From Flavobacteriaceae bacterium (GTDB lineage: Bacteria > Bacteroidota > Bacteroidia > Flavobacteriales > Flavobacteriaceae), in contig JAESTG010000200.1 in assembly GCA_016763715.1 (NCBI GenBank), positions 1 through 10,722 on the forward strand: a stretch of DNA of 10,722 nucleotides, written 5' to 3'. Positions 1-7,824 of this stretch are shown piece after piece; position 1 is the stretch's first letter, and each line of letters starts with the position of its first letter. The notes below the pieces were generated by a model that was not told the DNA's origin, searched no databases, and was given only the letters and a program-made list of their open reading frames with translations. The position numbers and the translations under genes are program-made.

Positions 1-2717
1 AAGCTCTCTTTTTCAGAAAAATATGAATCAATTAATTCTATCTCGGATGTAAAGAAAATGGTAGTACTTTCATCCACATCAATTATCAATTGCCTAATGC
101 TTTCTGTAAGGCCCAATTGCTTCAAAACAGCTGGATATAATCCTCTTGAAATACTGCGCACTTCCTCCAACGCTAAATGCGTCATGGAAGTTATCTCGTC
201 CAAGTTTTCCATTTGTGCCTTTCGTTTAATTAACGTTAGTTGCTGCCCAACACTATCATGTAATTCTTTTGCAATTCTAGTGCGTTCTGCCTCCTGAGAA
301 AACATAAGTGCTTCAGAAAATTTTTCTTGCAAATATTTTTTGGACAAGGCTTGATTCAAAAAATATAGCGCCAAAGAAACAAGTCCAAAAGTGAGTAATA
401 AATAAAACCACCAAGTCCTATAAAAAAAGCTTTTGGCTTTAATCTTAAATTGTAACGAATTTCCAATTTTATTGCCAGAAAAGTCTAACGCTTCTATTTC
501 CAATACATAATTACCTGATGACAAATTTGGAAATCGAATGAATTGCTCCTCTTCAATATTCACCCAAAGATTATCATCCAATCTATATCTGAAATAATAG
601 CCTCTATTTTCGATATTATGATTTAGTCCAAACTCAATCAACAATTCTTTATGCTCCGCAGGAAGTACAATTTCTTGCTTATTTTGAAGGACCTTACGAC
701 TCAATATAGAAACAAACTTCTTTTGTTCAGTATCATAACTCCTTACTTGTAGTAGTACTAATTCAGAATTATTTATTGCTGGTTTCAAATCATCGGGCTT
801 AAAATAATTAAGTCCGCTTATCGTTCCTACCAAAAACCCATCGTTAGTATTGAGTGCGCTGTATCTATTAGCCTCATTATGGCTTAGTCCATCTTTTTCA
901 GAAAAACGAATGGTAGTTTGATCCTTCGGATTGAAAGCCACAATACCATTAAACGTGTTAATCCACCATGTATCCCCTTCAAATAGTATGGTAGCAATAC
1001 TAGCTTTTAATGCATCCTCATACAGGGTTGTAAACGACTTGGTTTTTGCATCGTAGGACAATATATAACCAGATCTAGTACCCAATAAATACCCATAATC
1101 TTCATGGTAATCTGTCATTAAAATAAATGGATCTTTCAGCTCCGCGGAGGCTCCAAAAAATTCAGTTTTTTCCGTAGAAAGGTTATAAGTAATCACGCCT
1201 TTATCTGTGCCACCAACCAACAAGTCATTTCGCAACTCAACATCATAAAATCTCAATGTATCTGTTTTCACAAGTGATCGATGCTCTTTTGTTTTTTTAT
1301 TGAACTCCATCAAATGATAATTATGTGTACCATAAATGAAAGTCGAATCGCTGGACTCAATCATACAAATAACCGGGTAATGTTTATATGCTTCTACGTC
1401 CATCGAAGGCAAAGACACCTTAATAATATTACCAGAATCATTGCTCCAAATAGTCTCTTGATTAACAAATATATTTCGAGAAGAGGCGGGTTTCAAAGAG
1501 ATTCCATTTTCAGCAAGTTGCATATAGACTATAGTCCCATTGGATACATTTAATTGATACCAACCATCTATTTCGGTAGCAACAATATAAGTAGAATCAG
1601 TCAATGCAGCGATGGATCGGATGCTTGTATTTGGAAGAAAAGTGTTTATACTTTCTGAAGGAAACTTAAAATAATGTAATTCCCCTATTGAAGTTCCCAC
1701 CCATAGGTCTTTTTTAGTATTCTCTGAATATAATGACAACGACGGATAGGCTTCAAAAACACTACTCTTATAGTGTGTTTTAAATCCTTTATCAATATCA
1801 AAAGTCCTAAAAACAAGATTTCCTTGTTCTTTGCTTACAATTAAATGTGCGCCAGACTCATCGGTTACCACTTGATTATTGCCTTCAAAAAGCCTCCATT
1901 TTGAGACAGGATCTATAGCATGTTTGTCACTAGAAATTTGATACAGTTGGGGATCTTCATCCATAAAAGTGTAAAAAACATCATTAGACTGAAATTGTCC
2001 CGCAATCCGAAACTTCCGTTGATTTGCGACTCGATCTCTAACAAACGTTTCACTTGACTCCCTTTTTATGACTGTTCCATCCCAGGTAATTGTTGTGAGA
2101 GGGAAATTATCATCACCAATAATACAATAATCTTCGAATCCAATAAAAGTAGTCGACGGATCCAATAAAAATGTGTTTTCTTCTTCCGTAAAACTAAAAA
2201 CAGGTTCCAAAGAAAGGTTCTCATGAAGAATGCATACTGTAATTTTGTGACCCTTCTGTGAAAGCAAATATTCCTTGCCATCATACTCAAAGACATTCGA
2301 TAACACCTCAAACTCCTTTGAGGCAAAGTCTAGTTTTGTAAACTCCATGGTATACGGATCGAACAGAAACATAATGTGCCGATTGGATCTAGCACTCAGA
2401 TAAAACTTTCCATCCTTTCGTTTATAAAACTGGTTGACTTCAATAACACGACCGTAGAATTCTGGAAGTATTATATTCTGAAACGTGCGCCCATTGAAAC
2501 GCTGAATTGCTAATTTCTTATCACTTAAAACAATCGTTCTAATCTCTAGATTTCGTCCACCAAGCCAAAGAAACCCTTCATTATCGATGGACATGGCCTT
2601 GATATTGTCTAATTCTAAACCGTCTTGTTTTGTAATTATTTCATGGTGAAAACCTCCGAATTGAGCCCAAATTGAAGTGTAACTAAAAATGAAAGCTAAG
2701 AGCCATATAAATTTCAT
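1..2717 (-). CDS. Two-component propeller sensor histidine kinase (partial, 3' end beyond left edge)
   Basis: An unbroken minus-strand frame of 905 codons runs from an ATG at 2717 to the window edge. Residues 1-18 (MKFIWLLAFIFSYTSIWA) read as a signal peptide. The next roughly 670 residues are periplasmic beta-propeller repeats of the Reg_prop type: the first blade has IKAMSIDNEGFLWLGG near residues 39-54, others carry DLWVGTSIG, and the last has DGLSHNEANR...GLNYFKPDDL near 610-645. A Y_Y_Y domain follows (about 694-762, with GYYFRYRLDD at 706), then one membrane segment (about 771-787). The HisKA_3 dimerisation domain carries the phospho-acceptor His820 in AKELHDSVGQQL. The sequence ends just before the ATPase N-box would appear. 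Family knowledge: such kinases sense envelope signals or glycans, and HisKA_3 kinases usually pair with a LuxR/NarL-type regulator, which would lie to the left. The ligand is unknown. The frame stays in phase over all 2.7 kb. Confidence 0.93.
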   Translation of the reverse strand, partial: MKFIWLLAFIFSYTSIWAQFGGFHHEIITKQDGLELDNIKAMSIDNEGFLWLGGRNLEIRTIVLSDKKLAIQRFNGRTFQNIILPEFYGRVIEVNQFYKRKDGKFYLSARSNRHIMFLFDPYTMEFTKLDFASKEFEVLSNVFEYDGKEYLLSQKGHKITVCILHENLSLEPVFSFTEEENTFLLDPSTTFIGFEDYCIIGDDNFPLTTITWDGTVIKRESSETFVRDRVANQRKFRIAGQFQSNDVFYTFMDEDPQLYQISSDKHAIDPVSKWRLFEGNNQVVTDESGAHLIVSKEQGNLVFRTFDIDKGFKTHYKSSVFEAYPSLSLYSENTKKDLWVGTSIGELHYFKFPSESINTFLPNTSIRSIAALTDSTYIVATEIDGWYQLNVSNGTIVYMQLAENGISLKPASSRNIFVNQETIWSNDSGNIIKVSLPSMDVEAYKHYPVICMIESSDSTFIYGTHNYHLMEFNKKTKEHRSLVKTDTLRFYDVELRNDLLVGGTDKGVITYNLSTEKTEFFGASAELKDPFILMTDYHEDYGYLLGTRSGYILSYDAKTKSFTTLYEDALKASIATILFEGDTWWINTFNGIVAFNPKDQTTIRFSEKDGLSHNEANRYSALNTNDGFLVGTISGLNYFKPDDLKPAINNSELVLLQVRSYDTEQKKFVSILSRKVLQNKQEIVLPAEHKELLIEFGLNHNIENRGYYFRYRLDDNLWVNIEEEQFIRFPNLSSGNYVLEIEALDFSGNKIGNSLQFKIKAKSFFYRTWWFYLLLTFGLVSLALYFLNQALSKKYLQEKFSEALMFSQEAERTRIAKELHDSVGQQLTLIKRKAQMENLDEITSMTHLALEEVRSISRGLYPAVLKQLGLTESIRQLIIDVDESTTIFFTSEIELIDSYFSEKES

Positions 2718-2742
2718 TGAAGGAGAAAGATTCTTTTGTTTG

Positions 2743-2750
2743 TAAATATA
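2743..2750 (-). promoter_or_regulatory. Candidate -7 element of the sensor kinase gene
   Basis: On the minus strand this reads TATATTTA, one mismatch from the Bacteroidota -7 consensus TAnnTTTG, 25 bases before the kinase ATG at 2717. No convincing TTG-type -33 box is visible at the usual distance. AT-rich sequence gives such matches by chance, so this is only a candidate. Confidence 0.22.
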
Positions 2751-2771
2751 TCTATTTTAGCCGAATCTATT

Positions 2772-4136
2772 ATGTCTAAAACCAAAACCACTTTTTATTG
2801 TCAGAACTGCGGAAGCCAATTTTCTAAATGGCAAGGGCAATGTACTTCCTGTAAACAGTGGAATACCATTGCTGAAGAAGTTATCCAAAAAGCAGAAAAA
2901 GTAAGTTGGAATGTGACTGAAACTTCTCAAATAAAGAAAGTAGCTAAACCGCAAAGAGTTTCGGAAATAGCTACTGCCTCCGAAGCCAGACTCAATACTA
3001 AAAATATCGAACTTAATCGCGTGCTTGGTGGCGGGTTGGTGCCAGGATCTCTTACATTACTGGGAGGTGAACCAGGTATAGGGAAAAGCACCTTGATGCT
3101 ACAGGTTGCTCTTCAACTACCTTATAAAACACTCTATGTTTCGGGAGAAGAAAGTGCACAACAAATTAAAATGCGTGCCGAACGAATTCATCCCAATTCC
3201 GAGACCTGTTATGTCCTTACAGAAACAAAAACACAAAATATATTTAGAAACATTGCCGAATTGGAACCAGACATCGTGATTATCGATTCCATACAAACAC
3301 TGCACACCGACACCATTGAAAGTAGTGCTGGCAGCATCTCCCAAATTCGAGAAACGACTACAGAACTTATTAAATTCGCCAAAGAAACAGATACTCCTGT
3401 CATTTTAATTGGTCATATTACAAAAGATGGAAACATCGCAGGACCAAAAATTTTGGAGCACATGGTGGACACTGTACTGCAATTTGAGGGAGATCGTAAT
3501 CATATTTACCGAATATTACGCGCTAACAAAAATCGATTTGGAAGCACCAATGAATTAGGTATTTATGAAATGCAAGGCAACGGGTTACGAGAAGTATCCA
3601 ATCCAAGCGAAATACTTATCTCAAAAAGCGAGGAAGACCTCAGCGGAACTGCAATCTCAGCAACCTTGGAAGGAATGCGTCCGTTGATGATTGAAATACA
3701 AGCATTAGTAAGCACCGCCGTCTATGGAACTCCTCAACGGAGCGCCACCGGATACAACGCAAAACGACTTAATATGATTCTTGCGGTTTTGGAAAAGCGA
3801 GCAGGTTTTAAGCTAGGGGCAAAAGACGTCTTTCTAAATATTACTGGTGGAATTACCGTTGACGACCCTGCCATTGACCTTGCTGTTGTGGCAGCAGTGC
3901 TATCTTCCAATGTAGATATCGCTATTGACAAGCGGATATGTTTTGCCGCCGAAGTTGGCCTTGCAGGAGAAGTGCGTTCTGTCACACGTGTGGAACAACG
4001 TATATTAGAAGCCGAAAAGCTAGGTTTCACCTCCATTATTATTTCTAAATATTGTAAACTTCCAAAACAAAATTACAACATTTCGATCATCAAATTGGCT
4101 AAAGTACATGATGTAGTAAAGCATTTATTTGGGTAG
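2772..4136 (+). CDS. radA: DNA repair protein RadA (branch-migration ATPase)
   Basis: The product is 454 aa, normal for RadA. Family knowledge: RadA is a RecA-related, DnaB-like ATPase that drives branch migration of recombination intermediates during repair, working with RecA in the cytoplasm. The domains appear in order. A C4 zinc finger has Cys10, Cys13, Cys24 and Cys27. Walker A is GGEPGIGKST at 98-107. Walker B is DIVIIDS at 167-173. The RadA signature KNRFG is at 253-257. A Lon-protease-like C-terminal domain lies at about 275-454 and includes NITGGITVDDPAIDLAV and AAEVGLAGEVRS. I chose the ATG at 2772 (MSKTKTTFYCQNCG) because the zinc finger starts right after it; a TTG at 2736 in the same frame would add 12 unneeded residues. 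The gene is divergent from the sensor kinase across 54 bp and convergent with the aldo/keto reductase. Its stop is TAG. Confidence 0.97.
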   Translation: MSKTKTTFYCQNCGSQFSKWQGQCTSCKQWNTIAEEVIQKAEKVSWNVTETSQIKKVAKPQRVSEIATASEARLNTKNIELNRVLGGGLVPGSLTLLGGEPGIGKSTLMLQVALQLPYKTLYVSGEESAQQIKMRAERIHPNSETCYVLTETKTQNIFRNIAELEPDIVIIDSIQTLHTDTIESSAGSISQIRETTTELIKFAKETDTPVILIGHITKDGNIAGPKILEHMVDTVLQFEGDRNHIYRILRANKNRFGSTNELGIYEMQGNGLREVSNPSEILISKSEEDLSGTAISATLEGMRPLMIEIQALVSTAVYGTPQRSATGYNAKRLNMILAVLEKRAGFKLGAKDVFLNITGGITVDDPAIDLAVVAAVLSSNVDIAIDKRICFAAEVGLAGEVRSVTRVEQRILEAEKLGFTSIIISKYCKLPKQNYNISIIKLAKVHDVVKHLFG

Positions 4137-4147
4137 TTCTTTACAAA

Positions 4148-5188
4148 CTAAGGTGCTGGATTTGGCATTTCTTGATGCACCTCATTAATCTCCTTTAGAA
4201 TTTCTTCGGAAAGAATTATGTTTATGCTTTCTATGTTTTCCGACAGCTGTTCCAAGGAAGTTGCTCCTATAATATTTGAAGTAACAAAAGTTTGCTGATT
4301 TACAAAAGCCAGTGACAATTGAACCAGACTTAAACCATGTTTCTGCGCAATCTCATTATATGCTTGTGTCGCTTTTAGAGAAGTGTCACTACTATATCTA
4401 TTATAATTTGGGAACAAAGTAACTCTGGCATTTACTGGTTTTTGCTGGTTCAAATATTTTCCTGACAACACCCCGAATGCTAGTGGTGAATATGCCAAAT
4501 ACCCGACATTTTCCATTTGCAACACTTCAGTTAGACCAATCTCATCACGACGCTGTAATAAATTATAAGAGTTTTGTGTCGAAACCATTTTCAACTTACC
4601 ATTTCTATGTTCCTCCATATAGCGCATAATTCCAAAAGGTGTTTCGTTACTCAACCCTATATGCCGAATTTTACCTTCTTTCACAAACCCGTCCAAACAA
4701 TCCAAAATCTCTCCAATGTTGTCTTCCCATTGTGTATTTGCTTGGTAATTATAATCTCTGATTCCAAAAATATTCACTTCCCGTTCTGGCCAGTGCAATT
4801 GGTATAAATCAATATAATCCGTTTGTAAGCGATTCAAACTTTTATGCAATGCATCCTCCAAAGAAACCTGACTAAAATCCAAATTGGGTCGTAAATCCTT
4901 AAAAATTTCTCTGCCAGACCCCGTAATCTTAGACGTTAGAATGATATCATTTCTTTTCTTAGTCTTCGCTAGCCAAGTACCAATAATTCGCTCCGTTTCT
5001 CCCTGCGATTCATTGGTGTAAGGCACGGCATACATTTCAGCTGTGTCAACAAAATTGACTCCTTTCTCAATAGCTGCATCCAATTGAGCATGTCCCTCTA
5101 ACCCGGTATTTTGTCTACCCCAGGTCATAGAACCAAGGCAGATTTTAGAAACTTTTAAATCTGTATTCGGGAGGTTAGTGTATTTCAT
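4148..5188 (-). CDS. Aldo/keto reductase, Tas-like
   Basis: The product is 346 aa, the usual size for the family, and forms a (beta/alpha)8-barrel NADPH-dependent oxidoreductase of the cytoplasm. The catalytic tetrad is visible: Asp48 and Tyr53 in VDTAEMY, Lys87 in TSKITG and His132 in LYQLHWPER. The N-terminal wording (GSMTWGRQN, HAQLDAAIEKGVNFVDTAEMY, QGETERIIGTWLAK) closely follows E. coli Tas as I remember it, so the protein is placed in that subgroup. Tas was named for suppressing a tyrosine auxotrophy, but its real substrate is unclear, so no substrate is assigned here. It is the last gene of the minus-strand group, 30 bp after the OmpA-like gene. Its TAG stop is 11 bp from the radA stop, and I see no clear hairpin terminator between them. 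Confidence 0.93.
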   Translation of the reverse strand: MKYTNLPNTDLKVSKICLGSMTWGRQNTGLEGHAQLDAAIEKGVNFVDTAEMYAVPYTNESQGETERIIGTWLAKTKKRNDIILTSKITGSGREIFKDLRPNLDFSQVSLEDALHKSLNRLQTDYIDLYQLHWPEREVNIFGIRDYNYQANTQWEDNIGEILDCLDGFVKEGKIRHIGLSNETPFGIMRYMEEHRNGKLKMVSTQNSYNLLQRRDEIGLTEVLQMENVGYLAYSPLAFGVLSGKYLNQQKPVNARVTLFPNYNRYSSDTSLKATQAYNEIAQKHGLSLVQLSLAFVNQQTFVTSNIIGATSLEQLSENIESINIILSEEILKEINEVHQEMPNPAP

Positions 5189-5218
5189 TCAAATGCCTTT
5201 TTCAAGACTCCGTTTTAA

Positions 5219-6172
5219 TTATAATTCGTTTAATAACTTAGTGATTTCATCCAACTTTGGCGTCAAAATCACCTCGATTCTTCGATTCTTTGAGCGTCCT
5301 TCACTAGTAGCATTGGATGCTATAGGAGCATGCTCTCCCCTTCCTGCAGCGGTCAGGTTATCCTTTGGAATGCCATTGTTCTTAGTTAATATAGAAACAA
5401 TGGCTGTTGCCCGTTTGGTAGAAAGATCCCAATTATTTTTAATATTCCCACTTCCGCCGTAAGGCACATTATCGGTATGGCCTTCTATGAGTACCGCAAT
5501 TTCTCTATTTTGGGCTAACACCCTTCCGAGTGCCGATACCGCTTCTGAACCACGGGAGTTCACCGCCCAACTTCCACTGTCAAAAAGAAGTTTATTCTCC
5601 ATAGAAACGTAGACTTTCCCATCGCGTTGTTCGACTGTTAGTCCATTGCCTTCAAAGTTGGTGAGTGCTGCAGAAATTGCATCTTTCAAAGCTCTCATTT
5701 TGGCATCTTTAGAAGCAATAATGGCTTCCAAGTCTTCCACCCGCTCAGAGCGATCTGTCAATTGTCGTTGCAAATCTTTTAGCCTAGCTTCTTCAGTGGC
5801 TAATGCTTTTTCTTTTACTTCAAGATCCTCTAGCAGTTTTCTGTTTCGTGTTAAATTTTCTGTCAGGGCAGATGAGCTATTGGCCTCCAACGCATCGTAA
5901 GAAGCTTTCATTCGATTGTAATTGTTCTTGGCAGCTTCCAAGTCCATCGCCAAACGTGTTTTTTCTGAATTGAGTTTGTCTACTTCCTTTCTCAAATTGG
6001 CTACGGTATAGACTTCTCCGTCGGTTCCAGAGCCATCCAATTGTGCATTCAGCATTTCATTTTCAGCTTTTAATGCATCATTCTTTGCTTTAAGGTCTTC
6101 ATAAATTTGAGATGAAACGCACGAGCCAGTAAGCAAGACGAGGGTAATTCCGAAGAAAATATTCTTTATCAT
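5219..6172 (-). CDS. OmpA-family lipoprotein with long coiled coil
   Basis: The product is 317 aa. A hydrophobic N-terminal signal ends in LLTGSC with Cys18 as the probable lipidation site; the -3 residue is Thr rather than the usual Leu, so the lipobox is loose. Residues about 22-165 are Glu/Lys/Leu/Ala-rich heptad sequence, a long periplasmic coiled coil. Residues about 178-305 are an OmpA C-terminal peptidoglycan-binding domain: LLFDSGSWAV at 195-204, GHTDNVP at 231-237, NNWDLSTKRA at 246-255 and EGRSKNRRIEV at 291-301. Asp234 and Arg254 match the pair that holds meso-diaminopimelate in OmpA/Pal domains. The inferred role is tying the outer membrane to the cell wall, with the coiled coil as spacer or oligomerisation arm. 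MotB-type proteins share the domain, but there is no inner-membrane anchor and no flagellar context. It lies 26 bp after the pentapeptide gene. Confidence 0.92.
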   Translation of the reverse strand: MIKNIFFGITLVLLTGSCVSSQIYEDLKAKNDALKAENEMLNAQLDGSGTDGEVYTVANLRKEVDKLNSEKTRLAMDLEAAKNNYNRMKASYDALEANSSSALTENLTRNRKLLEDLEVKEKALATEEARLKDLQRQLTDRSERVEDLEAIIASKDAKMRALKDAISAALTNFEGNGLTVEQRDGKVYVSMENKLLFDSGSWAVNSRGSEAVSALGRVLAQNREIAVLIEGHTDNVPYGGSGNIKNNWDLSTKRATAIVSILTKNNGIPKDNLTAAGRGEHAPIASNATSEGRSKNRRIEVILTPKLDEITKLLNEL

Positions 6173-6198
6173 AGTATTGGGTTTAGATTTGTTGGGGT

Positions 6199-6771
6199 TT
6201 ATTCGATAACAATATTATGCTTTTTTAATAAGCCAGAGACGTTCTCCTTGGTAAACATAGCCTTGTTAATTAAATTGGATTCTGGATCGATTTGAAAATT
6301 GAAAGAGGTTCTAAAGTCTGTCTCTTTCAGAACGGTACCACCAAAAATAGCCTGATCAAAATTACAATCATCAAAAATCACTTTCTTTAGGGAAGCCTCG
6401 GTAAAGTCGACTCCCTTCAAACTACATTTTGAGAATTTTAATGACTCCAACGGTCTCCCCACAAAGGAAGTGAAATCCAAAACACAACTCGTAAAAATTG
6501 CCAAAAAGAACAACGAGCTACATTTTTGAAAATACAAACCCATCATTTTACAATTCGAAAAACGAACTTCTTTAAATGTCGTATCCGTAATATTTACCGA
6601 ACTCAGATTACAGTCCACAAAATCACAATCTATAAACATGCAATTTGAAATATCGCCATTTGAAAAATTGCAGTTCACAAAGCTACAGCATTCATAATCT
6701 CCTTTTTTTATCTTTTTCAATGCGAAATCGATTCTGCTAAACTGAGCATCTTCAATAAATTCGTTCATCAT
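6199..6771 (-). CDS. Pentapeptide-repeat protein
   Basis: The product is 190 aa, or 189 if the second of two adjacent Met codons is used; the downstream one gives MNEFIEDAQF, a familiar beginning in flavobacterial relatives. From about residue 25 to 160 the protein is tandem five-residue units with a central Phe or Leu, such as CSFVN, CNFSN, CMFID, CDFVD, CNLSS, KFSKCSLKGVDF and VIFDDCNFDQAIF. This predicts a right-handed quadrilateral beta helix. A short non-repeat tail (DPESNLINKAMF...) closes it, as I recall for this class. Eleven Cys residues, mostly at one repeat position, suggest a stacked ladder, and there is no signal peptide, so a cytoplasmic location fits. The fold is shared with Qnr DNA mimics, but nothing here shows gyrase protection, so the function is unknown. 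It lies 8 bp after a small ORF and 26 bp before the OmpA-like gene. Confidence 0.9.
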   Translation of the reverse strand: MMNEFIEDAQFSRIDFALKKIKKGDYECCSFVNCNFSNGDISNCMFIDCDFVDCNLSSVNITDTTFKEVRFSNCKMMGLYFQKCSSLFFLAIFTSCVLDFTSFVGRPLESLKFSKCSLKGVDFTEASLKKVIFDDCNFDQAIFGGTVLKETDFRTSFNFQIDPESNLINKAMFTKENVSGLLKKHNIVIE

Positions 6772-6779
6772 TTTACAGG

Positions 6780-6887
6780 TTAAGTGATTTGTTCTTTTTT
6801 AATCCAAAACAACTGGGGTAAAATGGGTAGCGCAAGCACATAAGCCAAAAACCCCATCCATCCGAACCAAGAAAATTGCACTTTCAT
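6780..6887 (-). CDS. Candidate 35-aa membrane protein
   Basis: An ATG at 6887 opens a 35-codon frame ending in TAA at 6780, 8 bases before the pentapeptide start. The peptide begins MKVQFSWFGWMGFLAYVLAL, continues with PILPQLFW, and ends with the charged tail IKKEQIT. That is one good hydrophobic segment with a positive C-terminal flank, typical of a small membrane protein. It overlaps the end of another open hydrophobic frame (see 6799-7010). The tight spacing inside an operon-like group supports it, but its short length and lack of a recognised family keep confidence moderate. It may instead be the second half of one two-helix protein split by a frameshift. Confidence 0.4.
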   Translation of the reverse strand: MKVQFSWFGWMGFLAYVLALPILPQLFWIKKEQIT

Positions 6888-7010
6888 TGAGCCTCTTTAA
6901 CGGTAAATTTTTGTAGTTACTTCTCAACCAAATTAACTGACTTGAAATCACAATAAAAAGTCCGAAACCAAGGAGGATAGATTCTATGAGAATGTTTTTA
7001 AATCGAACAT
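6799..7010 (-). other. Candidate small membrane ORF requiring a -1 frameshift
   Basis: An ATG at 7010 lies 8 bases after the exonuclease III stop and directly follows GGAGAGG, the best Shine-Dalgarno-like sequence in this part of the window. Its frame reads MFDLK and then stops at TAG 6986-6984. A -1 shift on the heptamer T TTA AAA (7002-6996) enters a frame that is open to 6799 and encodes NILIESILLGFGLFIVIS, then SQLIWLRSNYKNLPLKRLNE: a clear transmembrane helix followed by a positive cytoplasmic stretch. The shifted product would be 70 aa. The frame's last 27 or so residues look less protein-like than the overlapping 6887-6780 frame, so the real end may lie there. It is a programmed frameshift, a homopolymer indel (a run of five A), or a decayed gene; I cannot decide which. 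Confidence 0.33.
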
Positions 7011-7018
7011 CCTCTCCG

Positions 7019-7783
7019 TTAAAAGGCTAATTCCACCATATGTGGACAATGATCACTGTGATAAGCCTCTGGTAATATAACGGCTCGCTTCAAATTTTCT
7101 TGTAACGGTTTGGATACCATATTATAGTCTATCCTCCAACCTTTGTTGTTTGCCCGTGAGTTTGCACGATAGCTCCACCAAGTATAATGATCTGGCTCTT
7201 TATTAAAAAAACGAAAACTATCAATAAATCCACTTTCCATGAAATTGCCTATCCACTCACGTTCAACGGGTAAAAATCCAGAGACATTCTTATTCCGAAC
7301 TGGATCGTGAATATCTATAGCTTCATGGCAAATATTATAATCTCCGCAAATCACTAGATTGGGGTAATCCTCTTTTAATGTATTAATATAGGCCTGAAAG
7401 TCGTCCATGAAATTCAATTTATGGTTCACACGTTCAATATTGCTTCCGCTGGGTAAGTACAAGCTCATCACCGAAACATTGTCAAAATCTACTCGGATCT
7501 GACGCCCTTCAAAATCCATGGATTCAATACCAGTACCATAGGCAACATTTTTAGGCTCTGTTTTACAGAAAATTGCAACACCACTATATCCTTTTTTCTG
7601 AGCACTGAACCAATAATGATATGGATAACCTGCTGATTCGATCTCGGCTACATCCACTTGATCTACATTGGCTTTGGTCTCTTGGATACAAATAACATCT
7701 GGATTTGCATTTTGGAGCCATTCTGTAAAACCTTTGCGCATAGCTGCTCGAATACCGTTTACGTTATAGGATATAATTTTCAT
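7019..7783 (-). CDS. xth: Exodeoxyribonuclease III (AP endonuclease)
   Basis: The product is 254 aa, standard for the ExoIII/Xth family, which cuts DNA at abasic sites and removes 3' blocks in base-excision repair using Mg2+. Conserved residues are visible: Asn7 in SYNVNGIR, the metal ligand Glu35 in IQETKA, Tyr109 in SLYLPSGSN, Asp148 and Asn150 in CGDYNICHEAIDIHDP, FIDSFR at 186-191, Asp219 in RIDYNMVS, and the catalytic pair Asp244-His245 in SDHCPHMVEL. I chose the ATG at 7783 (MKIISYNVNGIR) because the family starts right at the first beta strand; a longer in-frame ATG at 7825 would add 14 unrelated residues and cross the divergent promoter region. It is probably the first gene of the minus-strand group. 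Its stop is TAA. Confidence 0.96.
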   Translation of the reverse strand: MKIISYNVNGIRAAMRKGFTEWLQNANPDVICIQETKANVDQVDVAEIESAGYPYHYWFSAQKKGYSGVAIFCKTEPKNVAYGTGIESMDFEGRQIRVDFDNVSVMSLYLPSGSNIERVNHKLNFMDDFQAYINTLKEDYPNLVICGDYNICHEAIDIHDPVRNKNVSGFLPVEREWIGNFMESGFIDSFRFFNKEPDHYTWWSYRANSRANNKGWRIDYNMVSKPLQENLKRAVILPEAYHSDHCPHMVELAF

Positions 7784-7824
7784 ATGTTTCGCTTTGAAAT
7801 TTAACGATGCTAATGTAAATAACA

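Noticed and set aside
58..297. Plus-strand ORFs at 58-297 and 1281-1553 and a minus ORF at 2066-2326
   Set aside because: All sit in wrong frames over the sensor kinase reading frame, which shows domain motifs throughout.
2736..2771. Longer RadA start at a TTG adding 12 residues
   Set aside because: ATG at 2772 places the zinc finger at the normal position, and the TTG lies in the divergent promoter region.
3734..4036. 100-codon minus-strand ORF, and three shorter ones, inside radA
   Set aside because: They are antisense shadows of conserved RadA domains, with low-complexity composition and no start context.
4137..4147. Terminator between the convergent radA and aldo/keto reductase genes
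   Set aside because: Only 11 bases separate the stops and I see no GC-rich hairpin with a T run on either strand.
6199..6771. Pentapeptide protein as a Qnr-type quinolone-resistance determinant
   Set aside because: It shares only the general repeat; it lacks visible Qnr-like loops and sits in a housekeeping-like operon without mobile-element signs.
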